From Glomus cerebriforme (Eukaryota > Glomeromycota > Glomeromycetes > Glomerales > Glomeraceae): a DNA stretch of 17,619 nt. Below are positions 1-9,160 of this stretch, piece after piece. The position numbers were made by a program, and so were the translations under genes. The first letter of the stretch is position 1. Every line of letters starts with the position of its first letter. Under the pieces are notes generated by a model that saw only the letters and a program-made list of their open reading frames with translations, did no database searches and was not told the DNA's origin. Where the stretch lies: NCBI GenBank assembly GCA_003550305.1, contig QKYT01001280.1, positions 1 to 17,619 on the forward strand. Reading direction: 5' to 3'.

Positions 1-590
1 CGGTAAGATTATTCCTTAAACAGTAAGTAATTTGCGGGAAATTTTACATTAAATTAGCGCTCATCTATTTTTAGGATTTATTTTATTATTTCAGACGAAG
101 ATCTAACTATAAGTAGCTCTAGAATATTTACAAATAACAGATAATGTGTGCTAGATTAAAACTTTAGATGAGCCATCTATTTTTAGAAACAATAGTTAAA
201 ATTTTTTCCGATCACAACGTTAGATCACCTGAAGATAGATGATTATTAATTTACCAAAAATCGAAAGGTCTGTGCCTATAAAAAATTTTTTTTCAAAATG
301 GGATCATTTAATACAACTATTCATTTATTCTCAAGAATAAAAAAATAATACTTAAATAGAATTTCCAGTTCACTTGAAGCATTATCTCGATTGTAGATAT
401 TTTTTTTTCTTACAGTAAGTCAGTTTCTTTTTTCTTTTATAATATCATGTATATTTAAATTCTTATTAACAGATTGTTAAAACTAATAAAACTTTATTCC
501 CAAGAATCATTACATATATTTTATTTATCGATAATTGATTTATATTTGTTACAATTATATGAACTAATAATTAAAAAATTATCACCAGGT
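1..590. other. Intergenic, no gene seen
   Basis: A+T-rich sequence without a convincing reading frame or tRNA-like box. A short motif CATCTATTTTTAG occurs near 64 and again near 173, the only repetition I noticed. Confidence 0.6.
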
Positions 591-595
591 ATGGT

Positions 596-689
596 ACCAA
601 ATCCCGAAACTCAAAATCCCGACAGGCCAAAATCCTGAAACTCAAAATCCTGAAATCCAAAATTCTGAAAGGTTCAAAATCCTGACAGG
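596..689. repeat. Short tandem array, 15-17 bp unit
   Basis: About six imperfect head-to-tail copies of a unit close to CAAAATCCTGAAACT start near 596, 612, 628, 643, 658 and 675. Copies differ by C/T changes (ATCCC to ATCCT) and by small length changes. The array abuts and partly forms the left arm of the inverted repeat at 640-833, so it may be the subterminal repeat of that element. Confidence 0.65.
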
Positions 690-833
690 TACGAAATTTC
701 GAAAAATTAGCCCGCATTAAGCTTTAATGCTGCCCGGAATTATAATTCGTGATTTATTAAACTTCTGAAAAAATCCGGAAACTTAATTCCGGCACATTAA
801 AGCTTAATGCGGGCCAATTTCAGGATTTTGAGT
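640..833. repeat. Long imperfect inverted repeat (MITE-like hairpin)
   Basis: Two pairs of exact inverted arms are visible: 640-656 against 817-833 (17 bp, ACTCAAAATCCTGAAAT), and 711-729 against 795-813 (19 bp, starting CCCGCATTAAGC). Between the inner arms, CCGGAATTA (735-743) and TTAATTCCGG extend the pairing with small gaps. The left side has about 50 bp of extra tandem-array sequence not matched on the right. No coding sequence and no clear target-site duplication were found, so a non-autonomous DNA element is inference. Confidence 0.6.
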
Positions 834-1260
834 TCGTTATTTATTTTTTTATTCGAAAATTTTTCTTTGCCGATAAAAAGTAATTGACGATCAGATGACA
901 AATAATGTGATCAGAATTTTTGTATTACATGTACATTTTAACCACATGATCTGGTTAAAATAAGTTATTTGCGTTATTTGCACAAAAAAAAAAAAAATTC
1001 TATACCAAGTAAAATTATATACTTTATATTGAGGGTTCCTAAATAAACTTATTGAACACAAATCACAAAGCAGGCACTTCTAGGAAAAAATAAAATTATA
1101 AATTTTATCATCGTTTCTACTTTGATCAACTGCTAATTTAAAATCATTTTATATGACTATTAATTTAATATTTGAAAATCACTTGAAAATACTTTTACAT
1201 TGATTACAGTATACTGTATATTCAATATATTATCCCTATCAGCTATTATCACTACCAATT
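834..1260. other. Intergenic, no gene seen
   Basis: A+T-rich spacer with an A-run near 985-997. I found no reading frame, RNA gene or repeat that I can support. Confidence 0.5.
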
Positions 1261-1341
1261 AATTTCCATTTATGCCGAGGTCTATTAGTCGGTATTCTCA
1301 TAACATCTCTTTTAGATTGATACCTAGTGGTCAAATAACCA

Positions 1342-1752
1342 CTATTTGTTTGAGTCCTCACAAGGCCTATCCCAGATATTGTTTCCAATATTAAGTCCTA
1401 AAAATACATAAAATATGTATAATTTAGTATTTTACATGAAGTATATATAAATACATAAATAGCACAAAGCCCTATGTACCGTCAAACATAGCGATGGCAA
1501 TTACTAAGATCGCATTCACTGTCAGAATATTAACTCGTGTCCAATTAATAAGCTTATACTGCCTCGCCATAACTTCTGGACTAGCCAGCCTTTCGGGTAC
1601 AGTATTGAAGCAATCAGTAGCGAGCCAACCTGCAAGCAAATGGTATGGCAATGATACATACCTTTTCTGATGGTCTTCCTTAAAGCCTTTGTAGTTTTAT
1701 GATTTATAAATTTTTTAAACCTAGTATTTTGGCTATTATATACTTCACCCAT
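1342..1752 (-). CDS. Candidate small spliced membrane-protein gene, unrecognised
   Basis: This patch is richer in G+C than its surroundings. On the minus strand a frame from 1629 to 1480 reads about 50 ordinary-looking residues beginning GWLATDC and ending in a hydrophobic stretch (VNILTVNAILVIAIAMF), likely one membrane segment. A GTACAT donor at 1479 and a TTTTTAG acceptor at 1398 would define an 82-nt intron, leading to a short last exon 1397-1342 that ends NIWDRPCEDSNK. The upstream piece, starting at ATG 1752 and ending at 1662, would need a 32-nt intron (1630-1661, GTATGT...TTGCAG). That is unusually short, so the first exon may lie elsewhere. Other frames here are also open. It may be a gene, a decayed copy or part of a repeat. 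Confidence 0.25.
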
Positions 1753-2165
1753 CTACATAATAAAAAGGATAAGGGTTAAATAATGGCCGTGGATATCAAT
1801 AAGTTAACCCATAAAGTACCGTATCCTTAACATAGATACGGAGGTGCATACCTTTTTTTTATAACTTTAGTTATGCTCACACAAGTAAGCCCTCCCCGGT
1901 CATGGAGGTAGCCAGCAATACACAAAAAAATATTTATTATGTTAAAGCAAGGTACATAGGATCCACGTCTATAGCATCAGTCTCTCTAGATATATGTCAA
2001 ATAATAGAGGTTTTTAACATAATATTAATGTATATCCTCAAGCAGTTACTGTACAAAAGCAGAGGTCTTCTCAGATGCTTTGGACACAAAAGAGCAAAAC
2101 CAAAGTGAAAAATAATAGAAGGGTCAATCCTAAAGACCAAGGCCGAAGTGAGAAGTGGGACCAAA
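1753..2165. other. G+C-richer patch, possible old repeat
   Basis: Base composition differs from the flanks. A small stem is present: CCGTATC (1819-1825) pairs with GATACGG (1835-1841). Forward frames near 2050-2200 are lysine-rich in all three phases and I recognise none, so I call no gene. It may be the upstream part of the candidate gene at 1342-1752 or a dispersed repeat. Confidence 0.3.
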
Positions 2166-3150
2166 AAAAAATTAGTAGGTTCAAAATAAAAATACTAAAG
2201 GTTTCTTAGTGATAAACAATTTTAAAGAAAAAAAAACTTAAAAAAAAAAGTATTTCACATAGGGTATATATAGTTTTTTGAATTTCAACTTGGTCATATG
2301 AGTCATATGAGTCAAAATTGTCTGAAATATCATAACAATTATAACTGTTCTTTGATATTTTCTATTTTTTAATTATTTCATACAATAAAGTTTATATTAT
2401 TTTTTAAAATAAATTATTGAATTATGGTAAATAAGAGTATTTTATTTAGGAAAATCAACTATGTGATAGATAATATCAATATATCAATTACTTTATCATG
2501 ATTAATATGACGTACCAATATTATTTGATCGATCAACAAAGTATTTTAATAACCGCCAGATGCAAACCTTTAACAAAGTCAACATTACCAATAATTTTTA
2601 TGAAAATTGCGGAAGTTAACTGACATAAAAAATTTTTTTTATCATAAAAAAGTACATTTTATTTATCATGATAATTCGACCAATCTCATTTGATGAATGT
2701 ATAGAAGAACAGATAACAAATTTAGAAAAGAAAATATATTTGTAAACGAAAAAGTATGGAAAAGGAATATATTATTAATTGATTCGATAGTATATAGTAA
2801 TTAATTACCAAAAAGTAAAATAGGGAAAAGGCTAGGAAAATAATATGGTAAATAGATGTAAGGATACAAATAGAATAAAAAAAACTATATAAAACAATAG
2901 AATACAAAAACAAAAGATTAGAACAATAAATTTTTTTTTTCGAATAATGACATAGTGCCGCAGTGTCGCAATGACAAAAATGGAAAGAATTGGATTTTGG
3001 AACAATAGGATATAATAAATCCATTGTTGCACCATTTGATCACCAGATCACACAAACAAAAATGCATGCTTTTTAAATAACGACGCCAATTAATTTTTTT
3101 ATTCAAAAAAAGAAATTTTTTTTCTTTTTTATTTTTTTTTTTTTGTAAAC
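2166..3150. other. Intergenic region and upstream leader of the kinase gene
   Basis: Nearly pure A+T sequence with several T-runs; the last 45 bases before the ATG at 3151 are almost all T, typical of a fungal leader. Minus-strand frames at 2722-3106 are made of Phe, Leu, Ile and Tyr codons from A+T sequence and look like chance. No defined promoter element can be named. Confidence 0.5.
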
Positions 3151-4868
3151 ATGAAATTCAAGTTCAAGAAACTTTTAAATAATACATCATCACCTCAAAA
3201 GAATAGAATAAAAGAGGGACCTTTAGGGTTATGTGNAGAATGTACTCGTCTTATGAATGTAAGTGGCGGAGAAATATGTCAATCATGTCAATTGAAATAT
3301 ATGAAAAATAGTTCTACAAATTGGACCGAGGAAAAAACTGAGTATTTCACTCAAAAAAGACAANCAAAACCTAAAGGACGATGTATAAAATGTTTTTATN
3401 ATGAAAGGGATAAAAAATTATGTAAATCATGTCAATTAAATTATTTAAAAGAAAATTTTAAAAATTGGACTAGTGGAAATGAAAAAATTGATGATTTCAT
3501 TCAAAAAGTTCAAATTGATGAAGCAGGTAGTTATTTAATATTTGAATGGATACCATATGATCAGTTTAGTAACATTAAAGAAATAGGAAAAGGTGGTTAC
3601 GCTACAGTATATTCAGCAATATGGAAGGATGGTCCATTACGTTATCTTTACGAAAAAAGAGAATGGAAAAGATCATATGATGAAATAATTGCTTTAAAGC
3701 GTTTACATAACTCACGAAATATAACCAATGAATTTTTAAATGAGGTATGGNAATTTTCATAAATTAAATATTTTTTATTTTATTTTTAATAATAATAATA
3801 ATGTAATACATTTATTATATTTAATAGGTTAAAGCATATTCAAATATGCATGCTGGTAATATTATTATAAGACATGGAATTTCTCAAAATCCAGATACAA
3901 AAGATTATGTTATGGTCCTTCAATATGCAAATGGAGGGAATTTAGATAAATACGTGAANGAAAATTATAAATCTTTTAGTTGGAAAACTATAATANNAAC
4001 ATTAATTGATATAAACGATGCCCTTAAAATAGTTCATCAGAAACATATGTTTCATCGGGATCTTCATACGGGAAACATATTATTTAATGATATAACGGCA
4101 TATATTACAGATATGGGATTATCTGGAGAAGTTGATAATCCAAATAAATCAAATGTTTATGGAATTATGCCTTATATAGCTCCTGAAGTNTTAGAAGGAA
4201 AGCCTTATACTCAAGCAGCAGATATATATAGTTTTGGTATGATTATGTATTTTGTAGCGACTAGAAGACAACCTTTCAGCAATCGTGCTCATGATTTATC
4301 TTTATCAATTGATATCATATGTAATGAAATTAGACCTGAAATAAATAAGACGGAAGCACCAACTTGTTATATNGATTTGATGAAAAAGTGTTGGGATTCA
4401 AATCCAATTAATAGGCCAAATACTCTGGAAATATCTGAATCATTGGAATTGTTTCGTAAATCAACTAGATTTATAAATGGGGAAGAACAAGAAGATAATG
4501 AGTTCAAAAAGATATTCGAAATGGTGGAAGAATATAGAAGTGCAATAACTTTAGGAGATTATGAAATTCAAAAGCAACTTGAAGATGATGAAGAATATAG
4601 AGCTGCAATATGTATATTTGAAGGAATTGAACAAGATTTNGATTACGAAACTAAAAAAGAATTTGATAAAGNGGAAGAACACAGAAAAGCAAATCTTTCA
4701 TCTAATGAAAATAACAAATCAACTATTCATCCACAAGCAACTTATGTATCTCGACAACTTAATAAATTTAGTGTTAAATTTAGTGACAAATTTAGTGACA
4801 AATTTAGTGACAGTGTCGCAATGGAGAATTTGATATTATCAAACGAATTAAATGATTTGAACGATTAA
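3151..4868 (+). CDS. TKL-type protein kinase with two N-terminal Cys modules
   Basis: Two exons, 3151-3744 and 3828-4868, give 544 aa. The likely role is protein phosphorylation; the substrate is unknown. Residues 28-46 and 78-94 are two CxxC...CxxC modules, probably zinc-binding. The kinase domain covers about 140-410: glycine loop GKGGYATVY (146-154), ATP-anchoring Lys in ALKRL (K183), alphaC Glu (E198, last codon of exon 1), HRDLHTGN loop (D276, N281), DMG instead of DFG (D293-G295), APE (316-318), DIYSFG (from D331) and a terminal Arg (R394). All key residues are present, so it is probably active. The tail has acidic helical segments, a KFSD repeat and the motif HPQATYVSRQLN, which recurs in the kinase gene on the minus strand. 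Scattered N bases obscure about nine codons but break no frame. The start is the first ATG of the frame; an upstream exon cannot be excluded. Confidence 0.9.
3745..3827 (+). other. Intron of the kinase gene (83 nt, phase 0)
   Basis: The donor is GTATGG after a GAG codon and the acceptor is TTTAATAG before GTTAAAGCATATTC. Removing it joins FLNE to VKAYSNMHAGN in frame and restores the normal alphaC-to-beta4 order. The position and both splice-site sequences match the introns of the minus-strand gene at 10873-15249, so it is conserved between the two genes. It contains one ambiguous base (3751). Confidence 0.9.
4764..4811 (+). repeat. Four 12-bp in-frame tandem repeats
   Basis: The unit AAATTTAGTGAC occurs four times end to end; the first copy ends in TT instead of AC. 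It encodes KFSV then three KFSD units in the kinase C-terminal tail. Because the unit is 12 bp, copy-number change keeps the frame and would give length variants. Confidence 0.9.
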
Positions 4869-5353
4869 ACTAATCAGTGGCACAGTAAAATAGTTTTAAG
4901 ATTATTATCTAACACTTTATATATTTTTTTCTGTTTTTATTTTATTAATAAAAATATATACTTTATTATTAAAAAACCAAAAAGCTAGGTCTTTTGTTCG
5001 CTTGAAACTACAAACTACAAATACAAACATGTTGATCATGTTATTGAGTCACGTTACTGGATAATGTTATTTTGTTTTTGACGTATTAGAATTTAATTCT
5101 TTTATTTTTAAATCATCANAATAAAGTTGGATCAGAAATGGCTCGAATATAATCTCAAATTTTTATATAACAGTTCAAATAAATTGATTTTGTGGACTTG
5201 TTTATATACTGAATCTTCCTTGTATAACACCTAATGTTTTAGTTTGAAATGTTGGAAAGGAATATACTTTGCATCTAATATTTATAGTTTTTTTCACCAG
5301 AACCATCAGTCATTGAAATATAACAGAAAATTTAAGTTCATTTGACATTAATT
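4869..5353. other. 3' flank of the kinase gene, no other gene
   Basis: An AATAAA at 4947-4952, about 80 bases after the stop, is a plausible polyadenylation signal. The rest is A+T-rich with one ambiguous base (5119). Nothing else is supported. Confidence 0.4.
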
Positions 5354-5647
5354 TTATGGCTTGATTTGTGACACATAATTATATTGTGCATAGCATATAG
5401 CTAAACTATTCATTGCATCTTCATTACCATTATCTGCTGCTTTTTGATACCAATAAAAAGTTAATTCTAAATTCTTTTCTATTCCTTTACCATCTTCATA
5501 ACATTTGGATAAATTATACATTGCATCTTTATGGCCATTTGCTGCTGCTTTTTGATAATTCATTGCGACTTCATTATTACTTTCTTCTTGTCATTCTAAC
5601 AAATCAATATTATCACTTGAATAATTATTATTAGCAGGAGTTGACAT
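5354..5647 (-). pseudogene. Sel1-repeat protein remnant with internal stop
   Basis: From ATG 5647 the frame runs 18 codons (MSTPANNNYSSD...), meets TGA at 5593-5591, then continues in the same frame to the stop at 5354. The region after the TGA holds one Sel1-like repeat (AMYNLSKCYEDGKGIEKN...FYWYQKAADNGNED) and the start of a second (AMNSLAICY). Sel1 repeats are helical protein-binding units, often attached to kinases in this type of genome; no kinase domain is attached here. Upstream of the ATG the frame stays open for nine codons and then has TAA. I infer a decayed 3' end of a longer Sel1 gene. A short protein starting at the Met at 5563 (69 aa) is possible but has little more than one repeat. 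Confidence 0.7.
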
Positions 5648-5760
5648 TTCCAACACTTTTTCTGGAAAATTATCTTATGGATAGTCAAATTAAAATTTTT
5701 TTTATTATATTAAATTCTTTATCGACATTTATAAAGCGGAATATTCAAAGAAACCAAATC

Positions 5761-5983
5761 AGGTTAGATTATAACATCGTTAACATAATTTTTTTTTTTT
5801 TTTTTTGCACCAATTGTTGTGTTGTGCATCAGGTGTCAATTTGCGTAAGATTACTAATGTTGCCAAACTTTCTTAGGACATTATAGAAATCAGCCCAAAT
5901 GGGTACATAATTTAGGCCAATTGACATCTAACGCAAATTGATTATCTGACGCACAACGTTAGATATTACATTTGATCTAACCT
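5761..5983. mobile_element. MITE-like inverted-repeat element
   Basis: The ends AGGTTAGAT (5761-5769) and ATCTAACCT (5975-5983) are exact inverted copies. Further in, GTTGTGCATCAGG...CAATTTGCGT (5821-5846) pairs with ACGCAAATTG...CTGACGCACAAC (5931-5957) with few mismatches. The element is about 223 bp, carries no coding sequence and has a long T-run inside the left arm. No clear target-site duplication was found, so the exact ends are uncertain. Confidence 0.5.
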
Positions 5984-7201
5984 CATTTACCCACGCTGTT
6001 TAAAATACTCTTGTATGAAACAAAGAGATATTTGGCCAAAATTAGCCCAATTTTACCAGAATTATAAATTTTTTTTAACTATACAATGTACCCTAATCAC
6101 ATAAAATTATTTTTGCATAACTAGGTCTTTTTTAATTATTTATTAATGGAATAACAGATATAATAGATTTAAGAACTGACCGCAATTTAGTTTTTTTACA
6201 GGATTTATTTTAAACTTTTTTTATTTGGTTTAGATAAATTGAGGAAAAAAAAAATCAAATTGTGATGTCTTATTTCAAAATGAAACAAACAAAATTTCTT
6301 TAAGCGAAGTAATAAATTTTTGGTTAAAGAACTAATAAATTTTGACCAAAAAGTTGGTAGATATATAATCAGAACTTGATACGACGAACCTTCGGTACTA
6401 AAAAAAAAAATCTGTTTAGCGTGAAATTTGTTATATCAATATTGCAATTAATTCCGATAAAATAATAATTATTTTAGTTTAATCATTATTTCATTAAGTT
6501 TATTTTACATACTATGTTCTTTAGTTTTTCATTTCTAAACCCTTTATTAATCCACATATGACATATCCACGTACTGAAAGTTTCTGGTATGTTTTCCAAA
6601 TTCCGCTACGGGTGGGTAAAGTACTTGTGTTATTATGTATGATAATTATATAAAAAACCAAAATATAAAAATAAATTTTATATGATATTAATTAGCAAAC
6701 AATTTAATCAAAATATTTTAATAATGAAAAAGTAAGCAGATGACGATTTAATAAACAATCGATTGTATTCGATTAAAGAATAATGTTAGTTTTTTTAATA
6801 ATTTGAAGAAAGTAATCTACTGAATAATATACTAGATTTTCTCTTATCAGGCCGAATAGTCAAATAAAACAACAAAAATTTTAAAAATGATGGCTTATAT
6901 ATATATTATCAGTACAATTAGTGGACCCATTCAAGAAAAATTGCGCCAGCATTTGTAGAATTAGTCATTTTACACACGTACAATATATATAATTTTTCTT
7001 GTAAATCAGATATAAAGAAATTGATATTGAAGAACGAGATTTATAAATTATTTAAATATCACAAAAAAATTAATATTTTTTTTATTTAACGTCAAATGAT
7101 TGTGTATAATTAAAAATATTAACATTCAATATACTCAATCTACACATATAAAAGATTTGAAACAATTAGGATCTGACGTTCAATTTATTCGATTATCTTA
7201 G
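5984..7201. other. Intergenic, no gene seen
   Basis: A+T-rich spacer. I saw no convincing open frame, RNA gene or ordered repeat beyond short A or T runs. Confidence 0.5.
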
Positions 7202-7439
7202 GTTCCGCAGTTTTAATGACTCGAGTATGGTTTTAGACGGTTTCTGTTTCTGTTCATTTCGGCTCAGTTGTTTTGAGTTGACCGCGGCTCGGTATATTTT
7301 TTTTTAAAAAAAATGAGAATTTTTTCGATCACTTCGATTTTTTTATGAGTTCGGTTTCGGTTCTCAGAGCTGGTCCACCCTGAATTGATTATTACAGCGG
7401 TTCTGATTTAATCGCTCCGGAGAACTAAAACTGCTGAAC
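7202..7439. repeat. Inverted-repeat-bounded G+C-richer element
   Basis: GTTCCGCAGTTTTA (7202-7215) is inverted at 7426-7439 (TAAAACTGCTGAAC) with one mismatch. The interior is clearly richer in G+C than its surroundings and has recurring CGGTT, TTCGG and GGTTC words. No coding potential was found. The structure suggests a small non-autonomous element, but the arms are short and it could be a diverged simple repeat. Confidence 0.4.
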
Positions 7440-7700
7440 TAAACGAACGCTTCCCTATTGGAATGACAAAATTTTTCTCAAACACGCGTCCTGATCATTG
7501 GAATTCTATCGAAAATTTAAATATTTCCGTTTTGTCTCGCTCTCTTATTTAAAAAATTTAGTTAAATTTCATGATTTCTTTTTTTGAAAGTAGCAAACTT
7601 AAAAATCGAGATGTTTTTATTATTTATGTTAATATGTACATGACAAAATCAAATTATATTAATTTTTTTATTCTTGAAAACTATAAGGAAAATCATTTGT

Positions 7701-9104
7701 TCATTTACTATTTGCAATACATGAATCACTTTTGAGTACACCATCATCTATAAATTTATAGAATACATTCGAAAGTGCTTCTTTGGAACATTCGACATTT
7801 AAATCAAGTTTAAAATAAAGGGAACTTCGTCTTTCTTTCCAATTATTTAAAAATTCTTTTAGCCTTTCTATCGAAAATTTCCAATCACCATTAATTTCAA
7901 TGTGTTGTAATGAAATAGATTTTAATAAAATCTTTAATAATGTATCCCCATTTAAATAAAATCCGTTTATAAAGATTTTCTTTAATTGTTTACAATTTCT
8001 TAACAATTCCCCTAATGAATTATTGACTTCAACGACATAAGGGAAACAAAAATATTCAAGCAAAGGACAATGTTGATGGATTATACTTATAATCGGTATA
8101 ATATCATCTGCCGTGACCCGTGGCTTGTAAATTTCGATTTTTTTGAGATGTCCACTCGTATTTTGAATCAATTCTTTTACGTTGGTAAGATAGCAAACCT
8201 TAAGATATTGGAGTTTTGGAAGTGTAACTAAATGTAAATCATTCATATCGTTCGTAGAATATCCTAACATTAAAGTTTCTAAATTTATAAAAGAATTTAA
8301 TCTAGTTGAAGGGATACATAATCGAATTGGTGCATCAAAATGTTTAAGTGAACTAGCATGTTTAATTAATGCTGAATCCATCCCTTTACAAAAGCTATTC
8401 CAGTCATACAATCTACTTTTCCTCCCTTTATAACAAAAATATTCTAATTGATTTTGTGCCTCAATTAATCTAAATAAACCATGATTATTTTTATTTTTCC
8501 TTCTAATTTCAAGTCTTTTTATATTTACACATATTTCCGCCAATATATAAAAAATTTTTTCATCCACACATTGTGCGCACGTAAATTCAACAAGATTTGA
8601 GAGATGATCCTTTGACTGTATAAAATTCACCACATCATATTTCCTTTCATAAAATTCATTTGAAAGGTCCAAATATTTTATTCTAGAACATTGACTAAAA
8701 ATTATATTATTAAATTCTTTATCTATAATTTCTTTTTGTATTTCTGTAAAATTTGAATTAAAACAAACTTTAATAACTTGGGACATATCAAAAATAATTA
8801 TGGATTTAATAAAACTTATATAATTAAATAATGGTTTTTGTGTTGAAACAAAAGATAAATTAACTTTATTTTCATGAAATAAACGTAAACTTGGGGAGTT
8901 TTCGGGTAAATAATAAAAAAAGATTTTAAGAAGGGAATAAAATTTGTAATTTATGTGAACATAATTTAAAAAATCCTTCCATAAAATTGGAACGGTCGTT
9001 TTACACCAAAATTTATTTACTAAAAGACAGTTAAATAATGAATTATAGTCATTATCCAAATCTTCAATAATCAAAACGAGAATATCAAAAATTAGTTTAG
9101 ACAT
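7701..9104 (-). CDS. F-box protein with leucine-rich-repeat-like body
   Basis: A single exon encodes 467 aa. Residues about 2-48 match an F-box: SKLIFDILVLIIEDL, then CLLVNKFWC and VPILWKD, the Leu-Pro/Val-Trp pattern that binds Skp1. Residues about 100-440 show spaced Leu/Ile/Cys blocks such as LKKIEIY, LQHIEING and LEYFCF, fitting degenerate leucine-rich repeats for substrate recognition. By family knowledge it would be the substrate-selecting subunit of an SCF ubiquitin ligase; the target is unknown. The ATG has a good A-rich context (AATAACA) and follows a pyrimidine-rich leader. Reverse-strand AATAAA signals lie at 7667-7672 and 7616-7621, 29 and 80 bases after the stop. The frame is intact with no sign of decay. 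Confidence 0.9.
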   Translation of the reverse strand: MSKLIFDILVLIIEDLDNDYNSLFNCLLVNKFWCKTTVPILWKDFLNYVHINYKFYSLLKIFFYYLPENSPSLRLFHENKVNLSFVSTQKPLFNYISFIKSIIIFDMSQVIKVCFNSNFTEIQKEIIDKEFNNIIFSQCSRIKYLDLSNEFYERKYDVVNFIQSKDHLSNLVEFTCAQCVDEKIFYILAEICVNIKRLEIRRKNKNNHGLFRLIEAQNQLEYFCYKGRKSRLYDWNSFCKGMDSALIKHASSLKHFDAPIRLCIPSTRLNSFINLETLMLGYSTNDMNDLHLVTLPKLQYLKVCYLTNVKELIQNTSGHLKKIEIYKPRVTADDIIPIISIIHQHCPLLEYFCFPYVVEVNNSLGELLRNCKQLKKIFINGFYLNGDTLLKILLKSISLQHIEINGDWKFSIERLKEFLNNWKERRSSLYFKLDLNVECSKEALSNVFYKFIDDGVLKSDSCIANSK

Positions 9105-9117
9105 TGTTATTAATTTG

Positions 9118-9145
9118 AAAAAAAAGAGAGGGAGAAGAGAGAAAA
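9118..9145 (-). promoter_or_regulatory. Pyrimidine-rich leader before the F-box gene
   Basis: Read on the minus strand, this is an almost unbroken C/T tract ending about 14 bases before the ATG. Such tracts are common in fungal core promoters and leaders near transcription starts. It supports 9104 as the true start; it is not a defined factor site. Confidence 0.45.
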
Positions 9146-9160
9146 TTTTAATTTAAAAAC

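Noticed and set aside
1902..2108. 68-codon plus-strand frame
   Set aside because: No recognisable features; all three frames are open nearby, so openness carries little weight. Kept only as part of the unusual-composition patch.
2722..3106. Three overlapping minus-strand frames with hydrophobic proteins
   Set aside because: Composition is what A+T sequence gives by chance; no family features, and they overlap each other in the leader of the kinase gene.
2961..4823. Shared 13-mer CAGTGTCGCAATG at 2961-2973 and 4811-4823
   Set aside because: A match of this length is expected by chance about once or more in a window of this size, and the flanks do not align.
4561..4833. 90-codon plus-strand frame inside the kinase exon
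   Set aside because: Shadow frame of the kinase tail, Lys/Asn/Leu-rich through A+T bias.
5413..5886. Two plus-strand frames opposite and beside the Sel1 remnant
   Set aside because: Antisense reading of the Sel1 segment and A+T-rich spacer; no motifs.
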